A stretch of DNA of 64,000 nt from Setophaga petechia (taxonomy: Eukaryota > Chordata > Aves > Passeriformes > Parulidae): positions 7,746,501 through 7,810,500 of the forward strand of contig JANCRA010000019.1 of NCBI GenBank assembly GCA_024362935.1. The letters are read 5' to 3'. The notes below the pieces were generated by a model. It ran no database searches. It worked only from the letters and a program-made list of their open reading frames with translations, and was not told the origin of the DNA. A program made the position numbers and the translations under genes. This document shows positions 25,601 to 38,759 of the stretch, in pieces; position 1 is the first letter of the stretch; every line of letters begins with the position of its first letter.

Positions 25601-28600
25601 GAAACACTATCTCTGAAACAGAATCTTCACCAAGCATTCATACAAATGTGTCTGTTTGAAATCTCTGCATTAATGCAGCCCCTGGGCATAGGTGACAGGC
25701 AATAGTGAAACAAACATACTAATTTGCAATATTTCTATGAAGTAAACAAATACAGATAAAATATAATAATTTTTTCCAGCCCCAGAGCTATTATCTTGCC
25801 TTCTAACAATGGTGCAGTCACCTTTCTGGTGTGTCTAACTCGAAGAGGGGTAATTTGTGGCAGGTAGATTAGATGTCAAGGATGTTTTCCAAAAGAGATC
25901 CTACGGTCTGGCATGCCTCACAGTATGGCATTTCTGTTTCAAGGCACCCTTGTCACCCCTGACTATAAACAAATCCATTTGACATCTGGATATTTTGTCA
26001 CCTGCTCTGCTAAAAATGAGTGTCGAGCAAGAGTAAAAAAGCTCAGTAACTGACATACAGGAATGAAAGTTTTCTCTACTTTGAATTGGAATCATAATGA
26101 AGCTAAGAAGATTCAAAATAAATACTTTCACTTGTATTTTAACACTTTTATAATATACTTAATGAACGTGGATATATGTTATCTTTTGGAATCACAGTTA
26201 TTTAACACTCTTGCCTTTGTAGTAATTTTACTTTAGGAAGTGCACAGAATTTCCAATACTGTAAAGAGAGTTGATTTTATATTCTATTTTTTCACCAATG
26301 TTCTTCTAACAGCTTGCCTATATTAAGAAAAAAATAAAGAAAATTGACTAAACTAGTGAAGTTAAAGAATGTAGTGCCATTGAATAAAAGTTCTCCTTTT
26401 TAAATACAGACCACGATCACTCAACCGCCCCCCACAAAACAAAAACTTTTCCATGCTATGACAGGATTATTGCGTTAAATAATTTATTCCATTGAAATAA
26501 TCGTCACTGTTTTCTGAAAAAATGAAACCCAAATTTCTATTTCTGAAGATTTTGGGGATTTTGTAATCCTTTTTTGAATTCTTGCTCAGTTCTGGGTTAG
26601 AGTTTGGGCAGGCAGCAATCAAGGAAAGTAGAAGGAGGAGCTAAAGGGAACTAAGTTAACCTAGAAAGGTTAACTTAATATCCCTGAGGCCTACAGGTCA
26701 GCAACTAAGATGGTTTCACTGAATGCTACAGCGGCAATTCACTCTTCAGATCCTCTGGGCATTGCAGGGACAGGCTCCAATTCTTGCATCTGAAATCAAG
26801 AACCTCAGTCCTGACTGGATCTGGGTGCTCAGATCTGCCACCAGACCCTGTCCTGTGTCCTGCCTGGGAAAAGGATGCAGCTCAAATCAAGCACCTGGGT
26901 GGTACAGGTGGCAGACTCAAGGCTTGGAGTGCAGTCCATCTGCTGTCTCACCATGCAGGTGCTGTACTCTAACTCCTGCCTTTCTGTTAGGATGAGTATC
27001 TTTCTTCTTGGACTCTCAAAACACTCCACAATTTGGTATCAGACGAGAAGAAAAAATAAAGGAATTAGTGCCTTGCCCAGACCAACGTTTGGGTTTTTCT
27101 CTTTAGCCTTCACCAAACAGCATATTATTGAACAGAAGTTTCAGAGCATGCTTTTGAGGCTTATTAGCACCCCCCTCAGCAGCCTGTCTGCATCAGAGGA
27201 TGTGTCCTGTCATGTTAACATCTATGCAAAACCAATCCTTTCCACTCACTTCAGTGAGGACAGTTTTACACATGAGATTTTCTTTGGGCTGCAGCACTGA
27301 TTTTGTTGTTTATCTGAAAGCACTTGACACTTTCTAAAGATGCAATAGGGCTATGATTAGTTTTCCTTGTCAATTCACATGCAATTCTAAAAGAAAAATA
27401 ACATTAATCTGATGACTTCAGTAAATCTGGTGGCATTAGTAGGACCTAATTTCCAAATTCAGCTTCCTCCTAGCGAATATCACTTGAAATAACTCGCAGT
27501 TTTTATCTTTTCTATTCATCCCTCTTACCATGTATGTATTTTTAGTTTCCTCTTCCTTGGAAAAGGCAAATTAGCTCCATGAGCTTACTTTGTAACTTTC
27601 CAGGCTATTGACATCCCTGATGGTTTTCAATGTCTCTGACACATGCACACTCAAATATTAGGAAAAGCAACAAGCTCTCACATACCTAGGACCTAATAGT
27701 GTTAAAACCCTCTTACTCATCACCCAAAGTAAAGGAATTTTCAGGTTCATCTTCTACCTCAAAGATTTTTTTAAAAGAAGCTCTGCATGGAGATAGCTTG
27801 GTCTAGGTTATGTTCACATCTGTAGATGACTATTCTAGTTAGCACTCACCCAAAGGTTTGAGTATAAAAAAACACCATCCAGTAATGCAGTCACAAATTT
27901 CAGCTTGTGTGACATTAATCGTGCTTCTGTTCCACTGACATTAAACTTTTGTGTTCCTCATCAGCCATTTCAGAAAGGAAACCTGTTTAACAGTTAATCG
28001 GTACCTTCTAAAATAAGTGTTTTTATTTTAAGCTACAATCCTGACATTGCAGCACAAGGCTAAGGAAGTTGCAGCAGCCAAACAATACTTTACAGTCCAA
28101 AAGGGGAACCAGCCTGTGAGTATCCTGTTTCCAGGTAGTTTGTCATCATTCATAACAAACACTAATGAGAGGGAAACACTGCAAAAAAGTTGGTGCAGGA
28201 AAAGGTTTGAAGTTTTGTCTTTTACTAACACAGCTTCCACTCCATCAGAAAGCTAGAGCTGCTGCTTACACCAGCATGGATTTACAATGATACTCTGCTT
28301 CCACTCTGTGGCAGAGTTTGGTAGCTCACCAGTCGTGCAGCAACATAAATGGAACAGAGGAGGTTTGTACTTATTAAAAAACTTGAATTAGAAAGAATCA
28401 AAAAAGGAAATTAGTAACAATTATCAGAAACAGTTTCAATGGTGTTCATCCTTTTACTACAGTCATTCATTTTTATCTTTTCATTTTTTTAATTTTAATC
28501 TTGTCATTATCTTTTCATTCATTTTTATAATTTAATTTTCATTTTTATTCATTTCCATCTTCCACCTGTTTCAAGACTACTTTTGTCACCATAGATGGCA

Positions 28601-29266
28601 ATGCAAGGTATTATTCTTAAAGTCTCCCTGTTACTGTACTTACTTCCAGACCTGAGGCTGGCAGCTGTGTGCAAGGGAAATGGTGAGGTGGAGGGTTTGC
28701 ACAGAGGATGGGGTTCTCCAGCACCCCAGGCACGTATGGGGCTGAAGGGACAGACACTGCTCTGGGACAGTTCCATGCCCTGGTGCAGCAGAGCTGCTCC
28801 TTGGCTCAGCCCTCTGCCAGACCATGAGCAGAACAAAACAGAAGGCAGCCCTGAGGTTGTTTCCAGTGTCTATGCTGAAGTGTTTAATAGAGGGTCCATC
28901 CAGGTGTGCAGTGGCCTTTTGCACAAGAAAACTTGGCCCCAGGAATATGAGTCAATGTTTTCCAGGTGTACAGGTAAATCTTTCAAACGACTAACTCTTT
29001 GTAAGGAAATCTCCAGCAACCCACAGGCAGAAGGCAGAGTAAAACCTGATGACTAAAAATACTGTGGTTGAGTAGGACTCCAAACAAACACATTGGCAAC
29101 AGCTGTCTGCTTATTTTATGTTGTTTCTGGAAGGCAGTGTCATTACTTTAGGTAAATAAATGGTACATTTGTGTAATCTCTACTTATTTCTTTTAAATGT
29201 GAAGAATGGTGTTTTAATTTCCTTGCTGTCTTCCAGCTCTGACTCTTCAACTTTTTCTTTTTTTTT

Positions 29267-29281
29267 GGGGGGGGGAGGGGG
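29267..29281 (+). repeat. G-run next to a T-run
   Basis: Nine G, one A and five G follow a T-rich stretch. It is a simple-sequence tract and may be length-variable. Confidence 0.9.
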
Positions 29282-29588
29282 CAGGTTGTCTATAATTTAT
29301 TAAATCAAATTTCTCTTATTAATCTGAAAGCATTCCATGTCTCTAGACAATGCATATGACCGTATCTTAAAAGCGAATTGCTACACTATCTCAAAAAAAG
29401 ATAATATATTGGTGTTTTTAATAATGCAAGCACAGAATTAAAAATTAAGCTTTAAAAATATTGACTGGTGAATCTCTGAAATTTTATTTTCTTTATTATA
29501 GTTATTTATAGAATGGTTTTGATTACTCTACAGACTATTTCTTGATTTTCTAACCTTCTGCATTGGCCATTTATTGTCCATTTTAAAC

Positions 29589-29636
29589 TTTTTCTTCTTC
29601 TTTTTTTGTTTTGTTTTTGTTTTTTTTTTTTTTTTT
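29589..29636. repeat. T-rich simple tract
   Basis: TTC and TTTTG units run into a long T-run. On the minus strand this is an A-rich tail, but no retrocopied gene was recognised beside it. Confidence 0.85.
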
Positions 29637-32039
29637 AGTCTTATCAGCACTGGACTCAATATTTCCAAAATAAGATGTGTTGTTTCATCTGTTATTTCTC
29701 ACAACTTTCATTTCTTGCTTAAATCCCAGTGTGGACACATATCTGAACAGGTAGAATGATAACCTGAGAATCCAAAATAAACCAGTCAGGCCATGGACCT
29801 GTCAGAGCAGAAGGGACCACATTTGCATTGCCATTGCAACAGGAGAGGCAGCTGTCATCCTTGGTGAAAGAAATCACTTACAAATGTGAAAGGAGAGGAG
29901 AAGAGGCTGGATTTTTTTCACTGTGTGGTGGGAAATGAGACTGACAAAGCACAGTGGACATGTTTGTACAGCTTAGGCAGAAATTAGCAAATCTGCGACA
30001 TCAGAAATACTCTGGTTTAGTGACTATTTCTTATTAGCATTAGTATTAGTCCCTTAATTAAAAAGTGACATTTTGGGAGATTCCTGGCTACTCTCCTGTG
30101 GCAAAGTTCCTGTTTGTTCAGACCTGAGTACAAGGAGTTGGTCAGGTTGGTACTCTGCACACTTGGTATATGGATGGGTTTAAAACTAGCACTCAAAATT
30201 GGCTGCCACAGGGCAGAGTGATCTGAACTCATCAGCAATAGTAAAATGTAGAAAATATTCTGATTAACTGGGCACCCTCAGTGTTGCAGTGTTGGGAGAG
30301 GTGAATAGGAAACTATTATTGTTGTATTGGGTAGCAAATTTGCAAAAAATCACGAAGTAGGGGCATGAATTTGAATCTCTATATTTCCAACTCACCACAT
30401 TCATGTTTTGATTTCCCTAGGAAAATCAGAATTTTGGTCAGTACCCAGGATCATGCCAGTGTTACAGTTGAAGCTGAGAGAGGAGGGACAGTCTAAGCTT
30501 CATTCTCTGATCCTTCTGGCACCGATGCTACCAGATCACAAAATTTGGAACAACAGCACAACATGTTCAAGCAGCAGACAGCCAGCCTGGGATTTTTTCC
30601 AAGCACCACTGTGTGCAGGTTGCAGAAGCCTCCTCACACAAACATCTTCCATAAGTCTTTTTATGAGACCAGTTATGAAGCTATAAAAATGATCTATGGT
30701 CCTTTCCTAATTTTAGTGTATTGGACTCTGCTGTCAGGAAATATGAAGGTGAAATATTTTCCAAGACTGACACAACATAGGTGCCAGAATATACATTGCT
30801 TCTTCACTTCACTAGAAATAGAAAAACAATACAATTTTGTACAATTGCATTTCAGGAGCTATGAGCACAAGATGACAGTGGGTCAGTGTTGTGCAGGCAG
30901 TTTTGTGTCAAGCAAGTGCAATTCAGCTGCTGCCTCCTGTGTTCTTCTTCTGAGTGACCACCTAGCTCAGATCTCAAATGTTTCCCTGTTTTTTTGCCAG
31001 GTGAGTTGTTGTGCTGCCTTAGAGAGATTAAACAGCTCTGCAGAGGGTCAGGAGAGTGATTGAGGCAGAAAGAAGCCAGGGGAGGAAGCAGCAGCAGATA
31101 GGTTTGTTCTGCTGTGACAATAAGGGTGGAATCCACGGCAGAGCAGTGCCTGATTCCAAGGTTAGAGCAAGGAATGGAGGGGAGGAGAGGCAACACGTGA
31201 GAAATAAAAGAGGGGGTCTGAAACCAACTTTTCCTCTATATGGCTAGGAGCTGATCTGAACATTTGGAGATATGTCTGAGGACCTTTCCTGAAGGTTCTC
31301 TCTGTTACATCTGCCTGATGGAAATGGAGTACGAAGAAACAGAGCAAATATTCCCATGAACGTCAGTCTTGCAGCCTCTCAGCTGCAGGGACATTTTCCT
31401 TCTTAAGCCTGTGCCTGAACAACTGGAGCTATTCTGCCCAGGACATGTTTTCTACACAACACAGAAAGATCTACTAAATGTCATTCTTTTCCATGAAAAA
31501 ACAGCTGAATTTGGAAATAGTCCCAGTTTTGCCAGTTCTCCTTTCTCACCGTTTTTTTTGCCCTGCTTGACTTGGCTTAGCTATCGTTTATGGAAGTAAC
31601 TCAGTGCTGCAGAGATTCTCACCAGAGGATTTATCTCTGAAAGAGGCTGAAGTCCACATAAACTGATCCTAGTTTTTATGAACAACTTAAATATCTGATG
31701 AGAAATTTGCAATAAAAAATGTCAGCAAACATGGCAAATAATAACCCAATAAAGAATCACCAAAAAATCCTGGAAGACAGTTTTGTTTCAGAACTCTTTT
31801 TGCCTTGCATTAAATGAGCACTTCCACAACCATCCTCAGATGATCTGACCAGGATTTGCAGAAATGCTGAGTGCTCACAGCTTGAGGAGCTTAAAGGGGG
31901 CAATGAAACCCATGTGCTAAGCATGTGAAACCTTCAGCAATACTAGGAGACTCAAAAGTCCTGCCAGAGGACTTTCCCCACAGCTGTTCAGAACAAAATT
32001 ATCCTAACCTCACATGCTCAAGAAATGTTGAGAGGAAGG

Positions 32040-32325
32040 AATTTCTAAAGGTCAATAGTCCAACCATCCCAGAGGTTGCTCAAACACAATTTTCACCAGA
32101 CCTAGATCTGATTGTTTATAGCTTTATCCAGCCTGATGTTGAAAATCTCCAAGCCTGGAAACTCCACAACCACATCCTACTCTCACAGAGAAGTTTTTGC
32201 AAAAGCCTTTTGTTACAACATCTGCAATTGCCAAGAAGGGTGTAACCCTGATATCTCTGCAGCTATGCCTCAAGCTGCTATAAAATTGTCTCTTAGCTTT
32301 CCCTTCTCCCTGATGTAAACCCAAG
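32040..32325 (-). mobile_element. old CR1 LINE fragment
   Basis: Read on the minus strand, this resembles a diverged CR1 3' region. On the plus strand the recognisable pieces are GTCCAACCATCCCAGAGGTT, then TTGAAAATCTCCAAGCCTGG, then ACTCCACAACCACAT, then AGAAGTTTTTGCAAAA, then TTAGCTTTCCCTTCTCCCTG with AACCCAA. Divergence is clearly higher than in the other copies. Confidence 0.65.
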
Positions 32326-34749
32326 TAACAGTAATAATAACAAGTACATTCCTAATATTTTAATAGTCATAATTTCTCTTTATCTACTGGCCATGATACA
32401 CCTTGCATGTGTTTTGCTTTTTTTGCAATGAGATGCTGATCCTGGTTCATCTTATGGTGTCCACAAGCTTATTTTTCTATAAAACTGTTCATTCTTTCAC
32501 CTCACAAGAAATGAAAAAAAAAGACATTGGAACATCAATTTTTTGACACTTCTCCTTAGCACTTATAAAGTGACTGTGTGATACCTTAGCCCTCTCAAAA
32601 AGAGTAAATTGCAACAGGAAAATGTGGGTTGGAAATGTGGGTAAACCTTAACTTCATTGCTAGGCCAAGACAATGAGCTTAGTAAGATCCACATAGATAT
32701 ATATTCGTGCTCATGTTTAAAGTTGCCATTTTTCTGCATTCTAAAAGAAATTTTCTAAATTTAAGTCAATATTTTCTAAATCAAAATGGAGGCAGAGGAG
32801 AACAAATTGCTCTATGAGCTCACAAGCCAAGTCTGTCCCAGGCTCCAGGCATATAGCAAAGAGGAAAAGTGCTCATTCCCTACAATTTAGCCCTTTCAGT
32901 GCAAAGTGGAGGACACTCTGTACCTCTAGATAAATGCACTCCTGCCTCTATTTCTGCTGTCTATAGCACAGAGGAGCCGAAAGTTTCTTGAACTGCTCAA
33001 ATTCACCTAATATTACCCCAATCCTTTCCCAGTTAATCTCCGAGCACAAGTTTCTGCTTCCTAGGACACAGTCATGTACCAGGAACTGAGATGGAAAGAA
33101 AGGAAGTGGCAATTTGGAAAGGTTTTGATTTTTAGATCAGATATAAATCATTTAATGCCTTATAACAAAAGAGAAATTGAAAACGGATTTTGTTTTAAAA
33201 CTGCCTCCACCATCATAGAAATAGCTCTGCAGACTTGTTCCTTTTCCTTTTTATGCACAAAGTATTTGAAGCCAACTTAGGGCTCTGAAGGAAAATAGAG
33301 AAGCAGAATTGTCTCTGAGGTTTCTAACTTCAGAGATGTCTAACAGCTTTATTGATAAAAACTGCTCAGAAATACACCTATTTTAACATCCACAAAAAGA
33401 AGATAAATTCAAAAGTTCCTTGTGCCAAAACCAATCATATATCTGAGACAAAAATTAGAACTTTTATTATTTAGTTTTACTTTAAATTCCCATCCTGAGT
33501 TCTATTATGAAGGAGTTTGTGGGAATTCACCCTGGGAGGATTTTCAAAGCACTCAAGTATTTGCAGTTCTGATTAAGGATTCACAAACCCTTCCACTGTA
33601 GCAATCAGCTGAATAATACAGTTTATATTTAAGTCAAACCCCAAACAAAATGCTTTGGAGTCTTCCAGACATGATATACTCCTGAGACAAAACTACTGTC
33701 TCCTGCATAAAAATCAAGGGTTTCCACTTAGGGTTACAAGGAGGAAACAGAGCCTGAGTCCACCTCATGTCCTTACAGAGGATGATCTGAATTTCTACCT
33801 AAAGTAATACAGTTTTGCCCTTTGGCTAATGCTCAGATTTTTTAGGGAGAAATGGCTGTACTGAAGCAGCAGGAAATTGATGTAATTCATCATCTGAGTG
33901 CCCTCAGATGTTCTGTCCATTCTGTAACTGAGGGCACCATAATGGTGACATAGGAGGAGGATTACTACAGTGAACCACTTAAAACAAGAAGCATATGATC
34001 ATACTGATCTGAGGAAGCCCCTTTTTATTGCCATTTTTATTGCACACTTGTGAAGGTAGAAGTGTTAACAAAAAGCTCAGAATATGATATTTGTAATATT
34101 GCTCAGACCTGTGCCTTCGAAAATGTAAAAACCCCCAACTCCCTTGATGGCTTAAAAAGGAAAGAGGAAGAGTGTGTTACTGTCAAGAATTTTAATATTC
34201 AGTATAGTGAAATAAAAGGTTCTTCAATTGAGAGAAAAATATTTCTAGAGATGTTGAAAAGCCTGCAGTGTTGAACCTGGAAAACTATTTTTTTTACATT
34301 GTTTGTCCCATTTTTAAATAGTGTCATCCACAAACTAGGGCATGGCAGACAAATAGAGATGAGTGGGTTCTCCAACATGGAAAATATATTTGAACCATTA
34401 ATTATTCATTGCCATTTCAAGCAAACTCCCTGTGCTTTGTCTGTTAAGCACTTACAATATAATACTGAAATATTGAAGCATAAAAGAGTGAACTTTGTAT
34501 TTTTAATAAATTTTGGGTTTAATGGATGTTAGTTCAACTAAGAAACACCTACAAACAAAAGAACCAAGAACCACAAATCAAACCAAAACCTAAGTAATTA
34601 ATCTATGCATTTTTTCTGCTTTCGTTTAAAAGCAAGTTTTATTAAATACCATGGATGGATATTTTCTTCTTGGCTGTAAATATGTATTCATCATGATTTT
34701 TCATCTCATTTTAACATGAAATTTTCAGACTAAATATTTGATTTGAGTG
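32326..34749. other. intergenic, no gene seen
   Basis: AT-rich sequence, with no gene or repeat recognised. Confidence 0.7.
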
Positions 34750-35012
34750 ATCTTTGACATGGTTCCCACATCATCCCTCTCTCCAAGCTGCAGAAGTGTT
34801 GAAGCTGATAGTTGAAGTGTTCAGTGCATGAGAAATTGGCTGAAAGGTCCCATCCAGAGGGCAGAGGTCAGATGGAGCTCTGGAGTGATGCCCTGCAGGG
34901 GCCCACACTGAGACCAGTGCTGTTTTATGCCTCCATCATTGGCACAGTGAGCTTGAGTGCACCCTCAGCAAGTTTGCAGGTGGCCTTGCCTCTGATGAGC
35001 CCAGTGAATGTG
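34750..35012 (+). mobile_element. CR1 LINE internal fragment (reverse-transcriptase region)
   Basis: Corresponds to the CR1 RT region at the DNA level: CTTTGACATGGTTCCCACA, then CTCTCCAAGCTGCAGA, then GCATGAGAAATTGGCTG, then CATCCAGAGGG, then GAGTGCACCCTCAGCAAG followed by TTTGCAGG. It is frameshifted and lacks the catalytic aspartate pair: where GATGAC is expected the sequence reads GGTGGC. This is a dead remnant. Confidence 0.85.
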
Positions 35013-37350
35013 TAGGACAATGAACCACCACCCCCACAGACACACAAAGAAGTTCAGCCAAATCCTGATGTAGAGACTGCACTGCAGAAAATGCCTGTGA
35101 TGAACACAGACCAAGAAAGACTCAGTGATTCAAAGCATTTCAATTTATAGTGTGGACAGCTGCTCAAACAGACAATGCTTTCTTCTATTTTTTTTTTTTT
35201 TGTTAACACTAGCTTTCTTTTCTTAATTCTCTTTCATCTCCCAAAGTAGTTAAGCATTTTCACATTTTAAGTATTGCACTTAAATATGCAGCTATGTATA
35301 ATTAACAGAAGGAATTACTTGCACACATAAATTACAACTCCCAAATTAGCTCTCTATTCAAAGTTAGGATGCCTAGCCTTCCCCAGCTCTTCTTTTTGCT
35401 GCTGTTAGACTTTCTGGTATCTGTACCATCCTTCTGGCAGACAAGATCACATTTACATTGGCTTTCACTAGGAGAGCAACCATCCCTGCAGGAGAATGAA
35501 TTTTGGCATGTAACGAATGGATGTTCTTCAGAACTACTCCTCTCTCTCATCTCGCCTCAGGTTTGACTAACTGAGAGTCTGTGGAGAGCAATGCACCCCT
35601 GCTTTGGCTGGGCAGCTGGAACAAGGGACACATGGGCCTTTCTTTTTTTGTCTGTCCCACAGGCCTGGAGGTGACAGCCGCTAGAAGTCCATGTGGTACA
35701 AATTAAAGGCAATGCAAAGAAAGAAGTAATATCACATTTTAATGCAGTACTGGAAGGCAGTTGTGGGTGAAAGCACAACTAGCTTCCTGCAAAAGGCTGA
35801 AAGAGACAATTCTTTTTTTTCCCTGCATGTGGGAAGTAAACACAAAGGACAAGAAATGCCAGTGGCAAGAGATAAGAAAAATAAACTCCAAACAAATTCA
35901 GTAGCAAGAAGCTGATAAAATATTAGTGTGGTCACTGTTCTTGCAAGCACAGTGGCCTGAAAGAGCCTGGAAATGTGTGATGGAGTTGCTTCAAGATGTA
36001 ACATTTCCAGATAAGGATGGGTACAATTGCTCTCATGTTTAAGAAAGGTCAAAAAGAAACCTGTTCTTTGCAATCTTGAAGGAAGGTCTAATTGTATCCA
36101 TTGTGCTCGCTTAACTGAAGACATATCACAAATGAGGAAAAAAAATAGTGACTTTTCTTTGTAAAAATGAAAAAGGAGTGTAAGTTCATAGGCATCAATA
36201 TCATTTTGGCTCTTCAGGGGATTCATGAAAAGACAGAGCCCTCTACTGGCCTCTGCTCCCCTCTGTTCTCCTCTGCTCTAAGCCTTTTAGAGATCCCAGT
36301 GTCAACACTGAAACTTTTCTGCCATATGTATCGTTCTTGGTCTAAATCTGTCAGGATGAAGTACAATTCAGGTTCCAAAAGCCATTGTTCCACCTGCATA
36401 AAACTATTTTTTGTAAGAGAAGATTGGTATCATATCAGAATAGCAAAGAGAGATCTGGGTTACTTCAGTTCAGTTCCAGTAGAAAATGTTGCATACAAGA
36501 AATACTTTACTTTTGCTTAGATAACTAAAATCTTTACTGCTGATACAAATATTTCCTACAGGTTCAAGTATTAAGATTCCAGAATATTATCAGAAACAGG
36601 TTAAAGCCCTTGCCTTTCCCCTAGTACAGATCTCATATCTATTTTGTCCCCTTTATTTATTTTAGTTGAACACTATCCCCTTGCAGAAATAGAATGTGCA
36701 CCATGTTATTGGCCCTCTGCAAATACAAACAGAACATACCCACCCAGGCCAGGTGGATTTCAGATGAGAGGATTGCAAACTTGACACATCCTTAATTCTA
36801 TAATGAACACACCCCTTCGGAAGAAAAATGAGCAGTTTTCAAATGTAAAAGCCAAATCTGTCTAGTTTCACCTCTGTGCATACCCTAACAGAATTATTAC
36901 CTGTTAGCACAATGTTTGTTGTGCTTTTTATTTAGATCACAGCACTTAATTTGCAAGAATTCCTGTAATTTAGAGTATTTTTTCTTAAAAGATATGACAA
37001 GTAAAGGTCACCAGGATTAGGCCCACAGCAGAGATGATGGGCAGCCACTCCATGTTGTCTGCCCTGATTGCAAAGCATTCCCATAGCCCCTTCCCAGCCA
37101 CCTGACTGAGCAATCTCTGCTTCAGTACCCACTGCTGGTGCCAGACCAAACTTCCATCCTCTCCAGCAGAACTTCAGCCCCTTGCCCGGGGATCAGAAAT
37201 TCTTTTTGACTGACAGACTCCTAGAATATCTTTAAGCAACTGAGTTAGACCAGTTAAAACAGAGCTGCGCAGCATTATCCTGGAAAACAGTTTAGTTATT
37301 ATAGCAGTGGGAATGAACCAACATTTGTAGGAGGGCTTTTAGTGACTGAA
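35013..37350. other. intergenic, no gene seen
   Basis: AT-rich. A 164-codon minus-strand frame (35732-36226) and a 117-codon plus-strand frame (36167-36520) show no known features. A T-run lies near 35190. Confidence 0.65.
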
Positions 37351-37482
37351 GAGCCTTCAGTTCAGTTGGTTAGAGCACAGTTTTGCAAATGATGCCAAGC
37401 TTGTGGGTTTGATCCCTGTATGGTCTGTTCACTTAAGAGCTGGACTCTTTGTGGGTTGCTTCCAGCTCAAAATATTCTGTGT
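37351..37482 (+). mobile_element. tRNA-Ile-derived SINE with CR1-like tail (TguSINE1 type)
   Basis: The head (37351-37426) follows tRNA-Ile: TTCAGTTGGTTAGAGCA is the A-box and D-arm region, GATGCCAAGC the anticodon 3' arm, and GTGGGTTTGATCCCTGTA the B-box and T-arm. A linker, TTCACTTAAGAGCTGGACTC, leads to a tail GGGTTGCTTCCAGCTCA with AATATTCTGTG, which matches the CR1-type 3' end through which LINE machinery copies such SINEs. The anticodon stem-loop has about three extra bases and is broken, so it is not a working tRNA. Confidence 0.85.
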
Positions 37483-38075
37483 GCAGGATGTACTTAGTGT
37501 GCTGGATGCCTGTGCGCCAAGAGGTGAGAAGTCTACTCAGGACAGCCTTGCTACTGTACAAAGAAAAAAGGATAAAAGTAGCTCTCAGGCATGCACAGCA
37601 TAAACTAAACATATTGCATTTTTAACAAGCTTACATCTATAAATCAAATATGGACAGCATGATTGTCTGAAGAGAATAAACAAAAACAAGAAGTTGAGGA
37701 ACACAAGATATGCAAGAAACTGACCCAACAGACAAAGGGGAGACATAAATTTGGTTTATTTTGTTGAGAAGCAGGATCCCACCATGGGCTGTATAGTTTT
37801 TTTACAGTGTTACATATTACCTTTCACACTACTTTAAATAATGAAACTTGCAAAATGCTGGCTTGGGGCAGGACATGATAGATCAGGTGTGAGAAAGGCA
37901 CGTTTGAGAGCCTCATGGAAATGGCTGACAGCATAGAGCACACATCTGCCTCTATCTGGACCCTTCAGGGTTCCCAAAGGATACAGCTGTTTACAACAAG
38001 TCATGTACCACAGGCACACAGACATTCACTTACTCACTGTGCAAGGTCGGAAGAATCCCTCCTGCTCTGGGTTGC

Positions 38076-38716
38076 TCTCAGGACTCTAGCTGGTCAGAGT
38101 GACCCCGAGATGAGTTAGAAAGTCTCTTTTCCCAGCCCGGCAGTCGGAGAAGGAGTCAGAATTCTGCATTTCTCAGTCTCAAGGTTGTTTATTGTTCCTT
38201 ATCTATAAACTTCTTTCTCCCGACCTGCTGAGGTCTGTTCAACAAGACAGTCAGAGGCACTCTGCCTGCCCCCAGGCAGTGTTATCTTTTTATACTAAAA
38301 ACTACATGGACAATATTTACAATTACTTTCCAATATCTATCATCTATGTTAGACAGTGAGCTTCTACTCTAAACCAATCTAAAAGTGCCAACATCACAGC
38401 AGAAGATGGAGGACAAGAAGAAGAAGAAGAAGAAGAAGAAGGAGAAAGGCTGGACATGCCCAGATTCCTCCATCTTGCTCCCTGAACCCCCATTCTATAA
38501 ACCCCAAAAAATCTATTTTTCACCCTTTGAAAAATTCACTATCATTCTACTTAAACTTTCGTGGCTTGTAATTCTTCATATAAGGCTGGTAATTGTTTTT
38601 TCCAAGGGCTAAATAAAAGGCACAGAGATCTTGGGCTCTGTGCCAAGGTCTCTGAGCCCCCTGGGCAGGGGCTCAAGTCCTCCAGGGCAGCCAGAGGAAT
38701 TTCGTGGGTTGCAACA
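38076..38716 (+). mobile_element. solo LTR of an endogenous retrovirus-like element
   Basis: The region resembles an LTR common in songbirds. Near its right end are an AATAAAAGG signal (about 38611), a short GGCACAGAGATCTTGGGCTC segment and a GC-rich last part ending GCAACA, which is the usual order of signal, R and U5. GGTTGC flanks both proposed ends (38070-38075 and 38717-38722), as a 6-bp target duplication would. The start reads TC rather than TG, so the left end is uncertain. No retroviral coding sequence is nearby. Confidence 0.65.
38415..38441. repeat. (AAG)9 microsatellite inside the LTR
   Basis: Nine uninterrupted AAG units lie within the LTR-like element. Confidence 0.97.
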
Positions 38717-38759
38717 GGTTGCATCTTCTCTGAAGACGTGTTTTGGACCATCACAACAG

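Larger units (their letters stand above)
22680..32039. other. intergenic, no gene seen
   Basis: Mostly AT-rich. More GC-rich patches at about 24620-24930, 26720-26990 and 28640-28970 contain the longer open frames (up to 205 codons on the minus strand, at 25020-25637), but none shows a domain, signal or known family. G9-A-G5 lies at 29267-29281 and a T-rich tract at 29589-29636. Confidence 0.65.

Noticed and set aside
25020..25637. 205-codon minus-strand open frame
   Set aside because: Longer than most here, but the composition is that of translated AT-rich noncoding DNA (Phe, Leu, Ser rich), with no domain or recognisable homologue. I keep it as chance unless transcripts or conservation show otherwise.
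28595..29056. 153-codon plus-strand frame with a hydrophobic start resembling a signal peptide
   Set aside because: No cysteine pattern or family match, and it overlaps minus-strand frames of similar length in a locally GC-richer patch; likely chance.
37351..37426. Functional tRNA-Ile gene
   Set aside because: Extra bases in the anticodon arm, a mismatched acceptor stem and the attached CR1-like tail mark it as a SINE head.
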